Source of the DNA: Batillaria attramentaria
Lineage: Eukaryota; Mollusca; Gastropoda; Batillariidae
Assembly: GCA_018292915.2 (NCBI GenBank)
Contig: JACVVK020000291.1
Location: 301,501 to 365,500 of the forward strand
Reading direction: 5' to 3'
DNA length: 64,000 nucleotides
Below are positions 33,549 to 44,928 of this stretch, piece by piece. The position numbers and the translations under genes were made by a program. How positions within the stretch are numbered: position 1 is the first letter of the stretch; each line of letters begins with the position of its first letter. The notes beneath the pieces are model-generated. The model had not been told where the DNA came from. It made no database searches and saw only the letters and a list, made by a program, of their open reading frames with translations.

Positions 33549-33902
33549 CATGGGAGAGGGGGTGGGGGTGCATGGAAAGTGTCTTCGAATAATTGCTTCA
33601 GGCAGTGCCCTCATAACATTCTCTCCTTGAAAACTGGAGCACTGGGACGGGGGTTCCACAGCCGTTATAGTTATACCCGCCCCCCCCCCCCCCCCCTGCC
33701 GCACCCCACACTTTATTTATTCTCTCTCTCTCTCTTTCTCTCTCTGGATGGAGTTGGAGAGACTAGAGGGGGGGCCCCAAACATGCTAGTGCCCCCCTCA
33801 GCTGGGCAGATTTCTAGGGGGGCCTAGAGACCCTCAGGCCCCCCCACTTTTTTCACAAGGGGGGCCTGTGCCCCCCTGGCCCCCCCTGTTCCGACGCCAC
33901 TG
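32407..33902. mobile_element. Non-autonomous TIR element, ends CAGTGGCGTCGGAA
   Basis: The ends are exact 14-bp inverted repeats, with further similarity inward in G/C runs. GTTTG lies directly outside both ends (32402-32406 and 33903-33907). CAGTGGCG is a common hAT-type end, but the duplication is 5 bp and not 8, so the superfamily is open. Inside are repeats of TCATTGGGCCCCCGTC (about 32774-33010) that recur inverted at 33360-33395, a (CA)n tract (33481-33547), and C/G tracts. No transposase is present. Confidence 0.7.
33481..33547 (+). repeat. (CA)n microsatellite
   Basis: CACG units lead into about 25 CA units, within the TIR element. Confidence 0.96.
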
Positions 33903-33907
33903 GTTTG

Positions 33908-34343
33908 TATTAGTTGGCACTTGTTTTCAAATGTTTTTTTCCTTTGGAGCGAAATGATCCAGTTTGCTGAAGATGATCAATAAAATTGTATTGGTGATCT
34001 TTGGTTTTTCCTCTGTTGTTGTATGTTTCTAAAAAGCATTCATGTATGTGCCTTGGGACTGCTGATAAGACAGTCGAAACATGTTTGGTGAGTGGATGAG
34101 GATCTTTGTAAATTAGGCTTTTGGTTGTCCTCGAGTTGGTCAGACCAGACACAGCGAATGGTCAGACATCAGATTCCTGACCCGCGAAGGTTGTCCGATT
34201 TCATTTAAGACTTTTTATGTTTGGCACATAGTACACATTGTATATTCATATACAACTAGGTCTGTTGTACTGCAAACAAAAATGCATAAATGGGCACACC
34301 AACCGCATTTATTTATATTTTAGTATTACTTGTACTGTTTAAT

Positions 34344-34438
<95 letters not shown>

Positions 34439-35375
34439 TATAATGAGAAACAGCGAAAGACTTAATGTTCAGGTAGTGTATGTTGAAATTTATCAGCCTC
34501 GTGATTAGGACATCACTTGGAAGGTCACACATTATCAAACGTTTGTACATTTATTTCTAGACATATGTTGATCAGTTACAACACACACATCTTGGCCAAT
34601 GGGGACAAAGTTTACCATTCAGGTTGGAAACATGACAGCACATAGAAACTGATGATCAGTGATCAGATTTAGGACTGACCATAGGGTAATGTGTCATGGT
34701 AAAAACAAAAACAAACTAGATACCATTTCTTTCAAATGTTACAACAGTGAAACAAGTGCTTGGACGACTAGCAAATTACAGATAACAGAAAATGTATACC
34801 TGAAATATATTCTTTAGATTCTCACTGTTCCTTCAGCCCTGGCCAAGTCAGATTCACACTATATTGTGTCTACTTTGCTTCAGTGTTATACCTTCAAAAT
34901 GAAAATGTAGCAGTACAAACAAACATACAACCAGCACACCTACAAACATTTCAAACAGAGTTTAGTACTAAATTTATTTAAAAAAGGGGGGGGTGGGGGT
35001 ATGGCAGTTTGAATTTAGCGTCAAGTGTCCGATTAGATGAGGGAATTTTGGGACTGAATTTCACGAGTGTCAATACTGAGTGGAAAAGGTCTTGTCCTAT
35101 TACAACCGGCTTTGGCATCACCATAATGGTAACAAAAGATAATTTTAATGAGGGAATTTTAGTCTGTAGATCCTGAGGTAGCAGGTTTAAATCCCATGGT
35201 AGGCAGGGGTATTATTGGCGATTGCTTTCCGAGGGGATTTCATATCGGTTAAACACAGAAATAGACCAGTTTAAGAATATATAATTTTTGCTCTCAGTTT
35301 GTAGTACATGTACATGGATTCGACACAATAGAGGTTGTCTGGTACGCTTGTTGCTAACTTTAACATTAAAACAAA
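33908..35375. other. No gene; possible old retroelement pieces
   Basis: CTGATAAGACAGTCGAAAC at 34062-34080 resembles a word found in retroelement ends (see findings). About 35165-35210 has GGTTTAAATCCC, a B-box-like word from a possible decayed SINE. The minus-strand frame at 33910-34152 is not recognised. Confidence 0.3.
34343..34435 (+). repeat. (CT)n(CA)n compound microsatellite
   Basis: About 13 CT units are followed by about 33 CA units. Confidence 0.97.
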
Positions 35376-36366
35376 CTAGAGAGGCAGTAGCCTCCATGGC
35401 TCCCTTGTGACACAGGTCAAGATCATTCACATGAGTATGTTTGTAAAGCTCTTATCACTATCCATTATCATGCCAAGTAAAGTGTCTGTGGCGCTCTGAG
35501 TCCCTGGCAATATTACAATTTTCACCGAAACAGTTTGTATGGCCTTGACCTTTGGTCGAAGTCATTCAGATGAGATCTCATCAATGTCTATCATCATGTC
35601 TAGTATTTGTAGTTCCTCCGAAAACGGTAACGTTAAAATTCATATCAGACAGCTTTAATGACCTTGACCTTCAGTCAAGGTCATTCAGAAAGGTAGGTCT
35701 CATTGCTGTCTATCATCATGTCTCGTTTGGTGCCTCTACTGTTTGTTGTTTTGGACAAAATGCCAAGGTTAAAGTTTCCCAAAAAACGCTTGCATGGCCT
35801 TGACCTTGACTAAAAGTCACTGAATACAGGTATAACTGTAAAGGTGCTGCCAATGTCAATCATCAAACATAGTTTGAGGCTTCTGATCCTTCTAGATTCT
35901 GAGAAAATGCAAATGTAAAATTTCCCAACATACTGTTTTAATGACCTTGACCTTGAGTCAAGGTCATTTAAGATGGTATGTGTGCATAGGTCTTATCACT
36001 GTCTATCAGCACACCAGGTTTGGCATCTCTGCTGTTTGTTGTTTCTGAGAAAATGCCAATGTTAAGGTTTCACAAAAATAGCTTGTACGGCCTTGACCTT
36101 GACACAAGGCCACTGACTACATGTATGTCTGTAAAGCTCTTATCAATGTCTATCATCATGCAAAGTTTAAAACCTCTGGTGTTTGTAGATTAAGAGAAAA
36201 TGCCAATGTAAAATTTTCAAACAGAGAGCTTTAGTGACCTTGACCTTGAGTCAAGGTCATTCAAAATGATATGTTTTGAAAGGTCTTGTGGTTGTCTATC
36301 AGCACGCCAAGTTTGGTGCCTCTGCTGTTTGTAGATTCCGAGAAATTGACAACGTTAAAGTTTTCT

Positions 36367-36411
<45 letters not shown>

Positions 36412-36476
36412 GACAGACAGACAGACGACGGAGGGTTAATACATAGACTCCCATTGTTACACAAGGGAGCCAAAAA
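35376..36476 (-). mobile_element. Family H copy F, full length
   Basis: Left end CTAGAGAGGCAGTAGCCTCC, right end TTACACAAGGGAGCCAAAAA. A (CA)n and (CAGA)n tract lies at 36370-36424. Its length and unit order closely match copies A and G. Confidence 0.83.
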
Positions 36477-36638
36477 GCAAAAGTGGACCTAACTTACCAC
36501 TTGGTGTTGACTTGAATAATAGCCATGTTGAACATGATATCAGATGAGGACACATTTGTAAACATATCTGCAGGAGCTGGTTGTTTTAAGCAGGACCTGG
36601 GCCTGAAATTAATGCATACATGCAGATTAGTGATGTTG

Positions 36639-36639
<1 letters not shown>

Positions 36640-36712
<73 letters not shown>

Positions 36713-36725
36713 ACACACACACTCT

Positions 36726-36767
<42 letters not shown>
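36640..36767 (+). repeat. Long interrupted (CA)n microsatellite
   Basis: Two (CA)n tracts are separated by two copies of CTCTGACACACACA. Confidence 0.97.
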
Positions 36768-38684
36768 ACATTTTGTGATGCCGTGCATGGTTTCTCTTCA
36801 GTCCTCATTTGTACTGATCTTGCATGATACATGTACTTCATAGACTGTTCAAACACACACAAAACACTTTGGTATACAACTGACTTGTACTGCAGGCTTA
36901 CTGAAATAGCTGCTGGTGAGTCTGACATGAGATCTATCTCTACACTGCCTGAGATCATACTTGCAACACCTATGTACAGACCAATGCCACAGCAAAATGC
37001 ACAGTGTGCCCTGCTTTTCAGCCCCCCCCCCCCCCCACACACACACACACACCTTCCTGCTGCACCAGTGCACATCTGTCTAGCATACTGGTTTGTTCAG
37101 TGCTCTGCAATAACATGACAAAGTCCAGGGAAAAGAATATCCAAAGTGTCTAGTCTATCATGTCACAGTCAGCAGGGGGAAAACACAGTAGGACCATGCT
37201 CACCTTCGTAGAATGGCTACTGTCTGTGTATGTGATTATTAAAACTGCTGTGAGAGTCAGAATCTAATGCAGCACTCCCTCTAGTTTCACTCCGTTGCCT
37301 CCCAGTACTGCCTCTACTCATCCGTCTCCAACTTTCCTGGACTCTTCTCACAGTACACATCTTCCACACCCGCCGGAACTCGACTGATTAGTGTTGATTG
37401 ATCACCTCCTCCTTCCCATCATCAGAGTCATTTTCTTCCAATTCTTCTACATGTCCGAAGGAATCAGGACTGAAAACCGCCGTCCAAATCTACGAATCTT
37501 GCCACACTCTAATCTTCACTTTCTGCGCCATTCCCCGGAATATTGAACAAAATTCCACGATTATCCCCATTACGTAATGTATCTTGTTGACTATACATCT
37601 AAAGTAGATTTTCACACGAACATTTATAGAAACTTAAAACCACTAGTAGATAAATATTGCTGTTTGATGTGAGGAGCGAGACCGCGTCCTTCGACTTTGC
37701 GAAACAATTCAGAATATCCCAGGTAACCACTGAATATTTCGCTAACGTCATATTTTGAGAAAATTGAATCTCGCCTGCCAAAGTCGCTGACGTGTTCTAC
37801 ACGGTAGCTGAGGAAGCAATAGACAAGAAATGCAGTAATTCTGAGTTATACAAACGCCACCAGCGGCATTGTGAAGTACAATCCGATAGCATTATGTTAC
37901 TGGTATGAGTGATCGAGTGCGAACATTTCAATAGATAGATCTGGTTCCTGCCTAGTCTGTACAATTTAGTAACTGCAGACATGTATCCGTAAAGGCGTTC
38001 TTTGAAACTTGAAGCAGGCTTTTCAGTTCTAGCATATAAAGGTCTAAAACCACTCTAGTCAGTGTCCTAAAATAGTCGGCTGCTAAGACAAAGGTATCAG
38101 TGACGCGACGTTACTTTGCTTGTCGGCTCACACGCTTCCTTGTCGGACACAGACGACAATCTCTGTCTAAACTGACAGAGATCATGTTGTTTTGAAATAA
38201 AGGGGGAAAATGGACGTACAAATACAGTACACTCAAACACACTGCTTACCTTCAACCACGACGAAGAAATCACAACGCGGATTGAGACTGATTGAGGAAG
38301 TATCCGTGTTAGTATCCTTTCGTGAAAAATGTCGCAGGAAAGTGCGCGCGGATTGGTGTGGGGGCACACGGGAGATAATTAAAACATGGAAGATAACTCT
38401 GAAATAACAATGAGCACTCTCTGGGGCACAGAGTCTTTCAGTGAAGTATACATTTTCACGCCCCGCCGAAAAGGGACTGCACTCTGGAGTCTAAACATTG
38501 AGTTCATTCCCTTCAGTTTTCGCTGTGCGCTATAAGGGATCCCATTCTAACTTCCGCAGACGGCCGGTTGAAGCCGTGAACATTTCAATCAAGTTCAGCT
38601 AGTAAACTTCATCGTACAGCTTAGGTACGCTGTCAGTTTTCTTATATTAGCCTGACGTTTTCCTGTGCCATAGCCACCACGAAA
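36768..38684. other. No gene recognised; one weak exon-like frame
   Basis: On the minus strand, about 37390-37455 encodes an acidic stretch (VEELEENDSDDGKEEV) after TTTTCAG, a possible splice acceptor. It stops soon after. This is weak evidence for a terminal exon. A C tract lies at 37021-37036. Confidence 0.25.
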
Positions 38685-39687
38685 CTAGAGAGGCAGAAGC
38701 CTCCATGGCTCCCTTGTGACACAAGTCAAGGTCATTCACAAGAGTATGTTTGTAAAGCTCTTATCACTATCCATTATCATGCCAAGTAAAGTGTCTCTGG
38801 CACTCGAGTCCCTGGCAATATTACAATTTTCCCGAAACAGTTTGTATGGCCTTGACCTTTGGTAAAGGTCATTCAAATGAGATCTCATCAATGTCTATCA
38901 TCATGCCAAGTTCGATGCCTCTAGTATTTGTAGTTCCCCCAAAACGGTAATGTTAAAATTCATAACAGACAGCTTTAATGACCTTGACCTTCAGTCAAGG
39001 TCATTCAGAAAGGTAGGTCTCAATGCTGTCTATCATCATGCCTCGTTTGTTGCCTCTACTGTTTGTTGTTTTGGACAAAATGCCAAGGTTAAAGTTTCCA
39101 CAAAAATGCTTGCATGGCCTTGACCTTGACTAAAGGTCACTGAACACAGGTATGTCTGTAAAGCTGCTGCCAATGTCAATCATCACACATAGTTTTAGGC
39201 CTCTGATCCTTCTAGATTCTGAGAAAATGCAAATTATGTATAATTTCCGAACAGACTGTTTTAATGACCTTGACCTTGAGTCAAGGTCATTTAAGATGGT
39301 ATGTGTGCATAGGTCTTATCACTGTCTATCAACAGGCCAGGTTTGGCACCTCTGCTGTTTGTTGTTTCTGAGAAAATGCCAATGTTAAGGTTTCACAAAA
39401 ATAGCTTGTACGGCCTTGACCTTGACACAAGGCCATTGACTACATGTATACCTGTAAAGTTCCTATCAATGTCTATCATCATGCAAAGTTTAAAACCTCT
39501 GGTTTTTGTAGATTACGAGAAAATGCCAATGTAAAATTTTCAAACAGAGAGCTTTAGTGACCTTGACCTTGTGTCAAGGCCATTCAAAATGATATGTTTT
39601 GAAAGGTCTTGTGGTTGTCTATCAGCATGCCAAGTTTGGTGCCTCTGCCGTTTGTAGATTCTGAGAAAATGACAACATTAAAGTTTT

Positions 39688-39734
<47 letters not shown>

Positions 39735-39787
39735 GACGACGGAGGGTTAATACATAGACTCCCATTGTTACACAAGGGAGCCAAAAA
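38685..39787 (-). mobile_element. Family H copy G, full length
   Basis: Left end CTAGAGAGGCAGAAGCCTCC, right end TTACACAAGGGAGCCAAAAA. It abuts the Gypsy 3' LTR. TAGCCACCA lies four bases outside each end on the plus strand (38672-38680, then just right of 39787), a 9-bp direct repeat not seen around other H copies. Confidence 0.83.
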
Positions 39788-40307
39788 ATGTAGCCACCAA
39801 AAAGTTCTTCGCTTGGATCCCGGACCCAGGATGTGACTTCCCCGATCACTCATGGGTTACCCGGACTAACTTTGCGCTTGCGTGAAGTACTCTCGGCAAT
39901 GTTCGCGCTGACTCGTGAGCTTACGTCGACTGGTCGACCAGTCAGCGTTGAGAATGGAAAACCCGTTCTCAGTTCCTTTGACTATGCTCGCTACCGGGCC
40001 CTGCTCGCTACCGGGCCCTCCCCCCCCCCCCCCCCCCTTTTTTTTCTGACCCGAACATCGAATTTCCGGAATGCATAGGGCACAAATCGTATTCCCGGAA
40101 CAGCCTCTCCATTTTCATTAAAAACCGGAACAAATACATGCCAGCCGTAACGGTAGGCGGGTGACAGGCGCCACAAACACAAACTACAAAGCAGGCTGCT
40201 GCTCTTTACCTGATAAAATGACTAGAATTAAAATGAACACAGCAACACTGTAATGCTGGTTGTAATAAAACAAAAAACTAAACTAACTAGGAAGGCAACC
40301 TAACTAC
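39788..40307 (-). mobile_element. Gypsy 3' LTR (probable)
   Basis: Read on the minus strand, it begins TGTAGTTAGGTTGCC right after ACTAGGGGGCAACGG (polypurine-tract-like) and ends GGTGGCTACA, giving TGTAG...CTACA inverted tips. It contains a long G tract (C on plus, 40020-40037). The right limit coincides with H copy G, so it may be slightly truncated. Confidence 0.5.
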
Positions 40308-40336
40308 ACCGTTGCCCCCTAGTAACAAGCCAAGAG

Positions 40337-43003
40337 TTAATGGAAATCACCCGTCTCGGAAGCGAACTGGCAGAACGACCTTCCTGCCACTTCTGGTGTG
40401 GACCCCAGGAGACGTCGGTGTTGGAGGGGTGGGTGGGTGGGAGGGAGACTGTAAACTGAGTTCTTCTCTTTTAGGACAGCACTCCTCCAACAACCAACGA
40501 GTAACTTTGACGAGATCAGTATCTTCCAATCCACTGCACCAATTTCTCTTACTCTAACTGCCAAAGGAAGTACATCGTCTACATCTTCTTCAAAACGAGC
40601 CCATTGAGCATGAGCTCTAGTACAATATCGACAGCCTCTACACGGTAGTGATTGCAACTCTTGTCCTGCTGTATAACAGTCGCAAGCTTCTAAGGAGTCA
40701 GGCAATCGGGACAGCACATCTGCATTTATATGATCTTTTCCTTTTCGGTGCACAATTTTCATATCGTACTGTGCAAGTTCTTCCAACCACCGTGCTAGCT
40801 GTCCATTGATATCTTTAAACCGCATAAGCCAGGCTAAACTATTATGATCAGTGCGGACCAAAATTGGTCGTCCCAGCAAATAGTGTCGGTATTGTCGAGT
40901 GAAAGTCACCAAAGCTAAAAGCTCTTTACGTGTTGTGCAGTACTTTTTCTGCGCTGGTGTAAGAACTTTGCTTCCGTATGAAATCACTCTCACCTCACCA
41001 TTTTGGATCTGAGACAGTTCCGCTCCAATAGCAGTATCTGAGGCATCAGTATCTAGAATAAATTGGCCAGAGTCTCGTGGCAGCGCCAACACTGGAGGCG
41101 TGAGCATGGTTTGCTTCAACTTTTCAAAAGCCTCTTGTGTCTCTGCCGTCCACTGAAACTCAGCCTTGCCAGTAATTTTGTATAATGGGGCTGATAACTC
41201 TGCTATTTTTGGAATATGTTCACGATGGTAGTTAATAAACCCAAGAAAACTTTCCACTTGACGTGTGCAAGTTGGTACAGGCCAATTTTTAATCACATCA
41301 AGTGCTGATGGGTCTACTCCCAAACCTTCTTCACTGACTATCTTCCCCAAATATTTCACCTGTTTTCGAAACAGTGCACATTTTTTAGGTTTCAGTTTGA
41401 GATTGTATTGCTCAAATCTCATGAACACAGTTTTTAGATTTGACAAATGATCATCAAAATCTTTCCCCAATACCAGAATATCATCCAGAAAACAAAGTAC
41501 CACTTCCCAAGTTAGACCTCTGAGTACTAGATTCATTGCTCTTTGAAAAGTACTGGGAGCATTGCATAACCCAAAAGGCATTCTAATATACTCAAACAGG
41601 CCATATTTAGTTATGAAAGCAGTTTTATTACGATGTTCTGGACAAATTTCCAACTGATGGTATCCTGATGCCATATCCAGAGTACTCATATATTTATTTC
41701 CTGATAATGCATCTAAACACTCTGAAATCAGAGGTAAAGGAAATGCATCCTTAACCGTGACTTCATTGAGTTTTCGGAAGTCAAGACACCATCTAACTCC
41801 ACCATCTTTCTTTCGTATTAGGACTGGTGGACTAGCCCATGCAGACTCTGAGGGTTGTATTACCCCTGCGTCTAACAAAGACTGTAGATGAGTCCTTTCC
41901 TCATCCTGAAAACCCAAAGGTGTTCGTCGCATCCGTTGTTTAATTGGAGCAGCATCCCCTGTTTCAATTCGGTGCTGAGCAGCACTGAAACAGCCAATGT
42001 CCAGATCATGTGCAGAAAAGACATGTGCATATTGACAAAGCAATTTTTTCAGTTTATCTTTCTCTTCATCAGAAGAGAGATTCACTGCTGCATCATCGTA
42101 CATCTTCCGCACGTGTTCCGGTATCTCTGACTGTTCAGGGGATACACTTCTCACTTTATTAAGATCTAATAATACAAATTCCTCCGACTCATCAGGAAGC
42201 TCATCCCCATCACCCTCTTGTTTAGGAATATCTTCCATGATATCTACAGTTTCAACTGCAATTCCAATAGCAGTTCCGGATTGCAACACTACATCTTTAC
42301 TGGTATCATTTACCACTGGTATGATAGCCTTACTTCCTGCAGCATGTACTGTAGCTGGTATCATGCAAGATTTTTCTCCAGCACTAGAGGTGACCATGAA
42401 TGTAGATTCCAATTTTCGATTAAGCTTAGACTCCACAAACATGTATGAATTTGCAGGAACAAGAACTTTTCTCGGTACTTTAACTCTACTTATTTTAGTT
42501 CTTTTTCCTTGATTATCTCTAATGAGTTGAGCCTCCACTATATTTCCATCAATCTCTACTTCTCCTCCTTTCAAATTAATGATAGCATTGTAAGCAGTCA
42601 GAAAATCTATACCCAACAACAGATCATCCTCGATATCAGCTAGATACACAGTGATTTCATAGGTTTCTCCCCCAATATTTATAGGTACTTTTGAGAAAAT
42701 CTCTGCAGACAGGGGCTGTTGGCTAATGCCTTTTAAAAATGTCTGTTTCCCTTGTCCTGTCAGAAGTTTCCTGTATTTTCTATTGAGGACTGAAACTTGC
42801 GCAGCAGTATCTATTACCGCTAGAATAGGTTGCTGAATAATAGTGGTATGAATTACTAAATTCTGACCACCCCCTTGTTTGCTAACATTAACAGTGGGAA
42901 TTTCTTCTTCAGAGTTTACTTCCCTTCCCTCCTTTGCTAAAGCAGGACTTTCGGATGTCGATGGAGAAACCCTGCATCTTCCACCATCCTTTATCCGTTT
43001 AAA
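40337..43003 (-). CDS. Gypsy Pol: protease, RT, RNase H; integrase core deleted
   Basis: The frame is entered from gag by -1 slippage at 42997-43003 and has no ATG of its own. The aspartic protease has VIDTAAQVSVL (catalytic D-T-A, near 42810) and the later LLLGIDFL. RT has WCLDFRKLN, MPFGLCNAPSTFQ and catalytic FLDD (near 41480). RNase H has LDTDASD and VRTDHNSL, and ends near DVLSRLPD. The frame then passes a CxxC-rich linker and ends without an integrase. A neighbouring frame at about 40347-40430 encodes TRSGRKVVLPVRFRDG, the usual extreme C-terminus of Gypsy integrases. The integrase core has therefore been deleted and the tail frameshifted, so this copy cannot integrate by itself. Confidence 0.88.
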   Translation of the reverse strand, partial: FKRIKDGGRCRVSPSTSESPALAKEGREVNSEEEIPTVNVSKQGGGQNLVIHTTIIQQPILAVIDTAAQVSVLNRKYRKLLTGQGKQTFLKGISQQPLSAEIFSKVPINIGGETYEITVYLADIEDDLLLGIDFLTAYNAIINLKGGEVEIDGNIVEAQLIRDNQGKRTKISRVKVPRKVLVPANSYMFVESKLNRKLESTFMVTSSAGEKSCMIPATVHAAGSKAIIPVVNDTSKDVVLQSGTAIGIAVETVDIMEDIPKQEGDGDELPDESEEFVLLDLNKVRSVSPEQSEIPEHVRKMYDDAAVNLSSDEEKDKLKKLLCQYAHVFSAHDLDIGCFSAAQHRIETGDAAPIKQRMRRTPLGFQDEERTHLQSLLDAGVIQPSESAWASPPVLIRKKDGGVRWCLDFRKLNEVTVKDAFPLPLISECLDALSGNKYMSTLDMASGYHQLEICPEHRNKTAFITKYGLFEYIRMPFGLCNAPSTFQRAMNLVLRGLTWEVVLCFLDDILVLGKDFDDHLSNLKTVFMRFEQYNLKLKPKKCALFRKQVKYLGKIVSEEGLGVDPSALDVIKNWPVPTCTRQVESFLGFINYHREHIPKIAELSAPLYKITGKAEFQWTAETQEAFEKLKQTMLTPPVLALPRDSGQFILDTDASDTAIGAELSQIQNGEVRVISYGSKVLTPAQKKYCTTRKELLALVTFTRQYRHYLLGRPILVRTDHNSLAWLMRFKDINGQLARWLEELAQYDMKIVHRKGKDHINADVLSRLPDSLEACDCYTAGQELQSLPCRGCRYCTRAHAQWARFEEDVDDVLPLAVRVREIGAVDWKILISSKLLVGCWRSAVLKEKNSVYSLPPTHPPLQHRRLLGSTPEVAGRSFCQFASETGDFH
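42991..43003 (-). promoter_or_regulatory. Canonical -1 frameshift site at the gag-pol junction
   Basis: The coding strand reads AAT TTA AAC GGA TAA in the gag frame, so T TTA AAC fits the X XXY YYZ slippery rule exactly. A -1 slip gives TTT AAA CGG ATA, which is the pol frame. The gag stop is one codon beyond the heptamer. GGATG...CATCC just downstream could form a short stem. Confidence 0.75.
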
Positions 43004-44928
43004 TTGAACGAGACACTAGGTTTAGGGGAGGATGCGGGTTTAGCTTCCTTCTGACTACCACTGGACACTCTAGCATGCGGACACTCGCGTGCAAAGTGAC
43101 CAGTTTTACCGCAATTGTAGCATCCAGAATATGGTGATGGAGACCTAGAATTTTTAAAGGTTCCCTTTCCACTCTTTAGCATCTGAAGAGACTTCTGCAA
43201 TGTTGCTAGCGCTTCCTCAGTTTGCTGAAGGATACTCGGATTAGATGTAGATGTTCCAGAGTTCTGGGAATTAGGAAACCTCTCTGAGATCTCCGATAAT
43301 TTCGACACAGCTCGAACGAACTGCGCCTCACCATTTCCTTCTGCTTGTTCCACATATCTGACCTTCTTTGTCACAACAGATTCGGGGCAGTTTCGGTTTA
43401 AATACAACCTGACCGCCTCCACTGCATCTTTTAAATGTTCAAATTTGTGGAATGAGAACCCTTCTGCAGCTTTTTTGTTACTCAAACCACTAATGAACTT
43501 GGTGATGCACTCTTGCTCGATCACAAAAGAAGGACAGTATTGAAACGCTTTGGAGCCTATCTTTTTTACTCGAGCTGCAAACTCTCGTAGTTCTTCTCCA
43601 GACTGTTGGGCCATCTTTGTAAAGACAGCACGCATCGTCTCAGGAGTTTCGTCAGGCTCAAAACGTTCCGCCATGTTTTGAAAAATACTGGCTATACTCC
43701 TTCTATCTTCGTGAGACATATCATAATAATGAGCAGATGCCTCACCTTCTAGAAACAAGCCAAAGTTTTTAATGCTGGTTCTCTCATCCCAAGCCATTAC
43801 CTCAGCATACTCGGAAAACTGCTGTTTAAACACGTTCCAGTGAGTACCACCTTGAAACGGTTTAGGTTTGGGAACAGCACGGCTCATGTCAGGCTGAACA
43901 TAATTCTGAGAACGCCCCCTTCTGTTCTCTAAGAATTCATCCCGACGAGAAGCCCTTTCCTGGTGCCGATCACCGGTATGGTTCGGTCTGAGAGATCCAT
44001 CTTCCTCCTCCTCGTACCAATGTCGTTCCGGTGACTGCACTGGTGTCACCTCACTCCGGTTTCTCCTTGCGTTGTCGTTAAAATTACGCAGGCTCTCAGA
44101 GTGTCTGTTTCTTGTGGACGACATTGAGTAACTATTACCTGTATTAGAGTTAACAGCTTGAAATCTTGCAGATTCGGCTGGATTCCCTCTCTCATACACT
44201 GAGTACGGAAGGATTCCTGGGGGGCGAACTGCAGATTCCTGTCTACTCGTCTCTGTATTTTGGGACAAGAGCTGACTCAGGGCATCACCTTGCTGTTTTG
44301 CAGTGGTATCATAATGATCCCTGAGCAAGGCAACATCCTGCGCAATGGCCTGAGCACATTGAGTGAAGCTCTTTGTAGACTCCTGCTGGTGTCCTCTCAG
44401 AGTCGAAACATCCCTCGCAACACTCTGTGCAAAGGTTTTCATCTCTTTGATCACACCCGTGAAAAGCCCTACAATTTGCTTCAAATCAGCTCCAGATCCC
44501 GAACCATCGGAGTCGTCATCTGATTCTTGTAACTGGGGAACTGTGGTAGACCTTGAACTTTGTACTGGAGTGCGAGTTCTCGGACATTCCTCAGTTGTCT
44601 GCGACTGAGCACTAGGATCCCTACTAAGATCCCTAGATCCCCTAACAGTGGGTTCCCGGGTTCCCTGAGGTCCCTGTACTCTATTACTACTATATGTACT
44701 AAGGTTATGCCCACCAGAATCTCTAGGATCCCTAGATTCCTCAACAGATTCCTGGGTTCCCAGAATTCCTGGCACGACAAAAGCAGTACTACTACCGGCC
44801 AACTCAGACCTTTGATCTAAGCTATGGCCAGCAGGACCGCCAATATCCATGGGATCAAATCTTCTTCGACCCCGAAATCTCGTATGATAGGGATGGGGCG
44901 TCCCACCCCCACCTCCTTCTGAATCCAT
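42991..44928 (-). CDS. Gypsy Gag with CCHC zinc knuckle
   Basis: An intact frame of about 645 codons. The first ATG is at 44928 (MDSEGGGGG); a GTG two codons earlier is not needed. The N-terminal third is low in complexity (S, R, G, P, Q rich). The middle contains a capsid-like region (WNVFKQQFSEYAEV through YLNRNCPES). The C-terminus has CYNCGKTGHFAREC, a C-x2-C-x4-H-x4-C nucleic-acid-binding knuckle. It forms the particle shell and packages element RNA. The intact length suggests recent activity or selection. Confidence 0.88.
   Translation of the reverse strand: MDSEGGGGGTPHPYHTRFRGRRRFDPMDIGGPAGHSLDQRSELAGSSTAFVVPGILGTQESVEESRDPRDSGGHNLSTYSSNRVQGPQGTREPTVRGSRDLSRDPSAQSQTTEECPRTRTPVQSSRSTTVPQLQESDDDSDGSGSGADLKQIVGLFTGVIKEMKTFAQSVARDVSTLRGHQQESTKSFTQCAQAIAQDVALLRDHYDTTAKQQGDALSQLLSQNTETSRQESAVRPPGILPYSVYERGNPAESARFQAVNSNTGNSYSMSSTRNRHSESLRNFNDNARRNRSEVTPVQSPERHWYEEEEDGSLRPNHTGDRHQERASRRDEFLENRRGRSQNYVQPDMSRAVPKPKPFQGGTHWNVFKQQFSEYAEVMAWDERTSIKNFGLFLEGEASAHYYDMSHEDRRSIASIFQNMAERFEPDETPETMRAVFTKMAQQSGEELREFAARVKKIGSKAFQYCPSFVIEQECITKFISGLSNKKAAEGFSFHKFEHLKDAVEAVRLYLNRNCPESVVTKKVRYVEQAEGNGEAQFVRAVSKLSEISERFPNSQNSGTSTSNPSILQQTEEALATLQKSLQMLKSGKGTFKNSRSPSPYSGCYNCGKTGHFARECPHARVSSGSQKEAKPASSPKPSVSFNLNG

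Noticed and set aside
36494..37075. Long minus-strand frame rich in V-C, and many similar H-T frames (8443, 9567, 11058, 14681, 31395, 33388, 34290)
   Set aside because: They are translations of (CA)n/(GT)n microsatellites, with no conserved flanking protein sequence.
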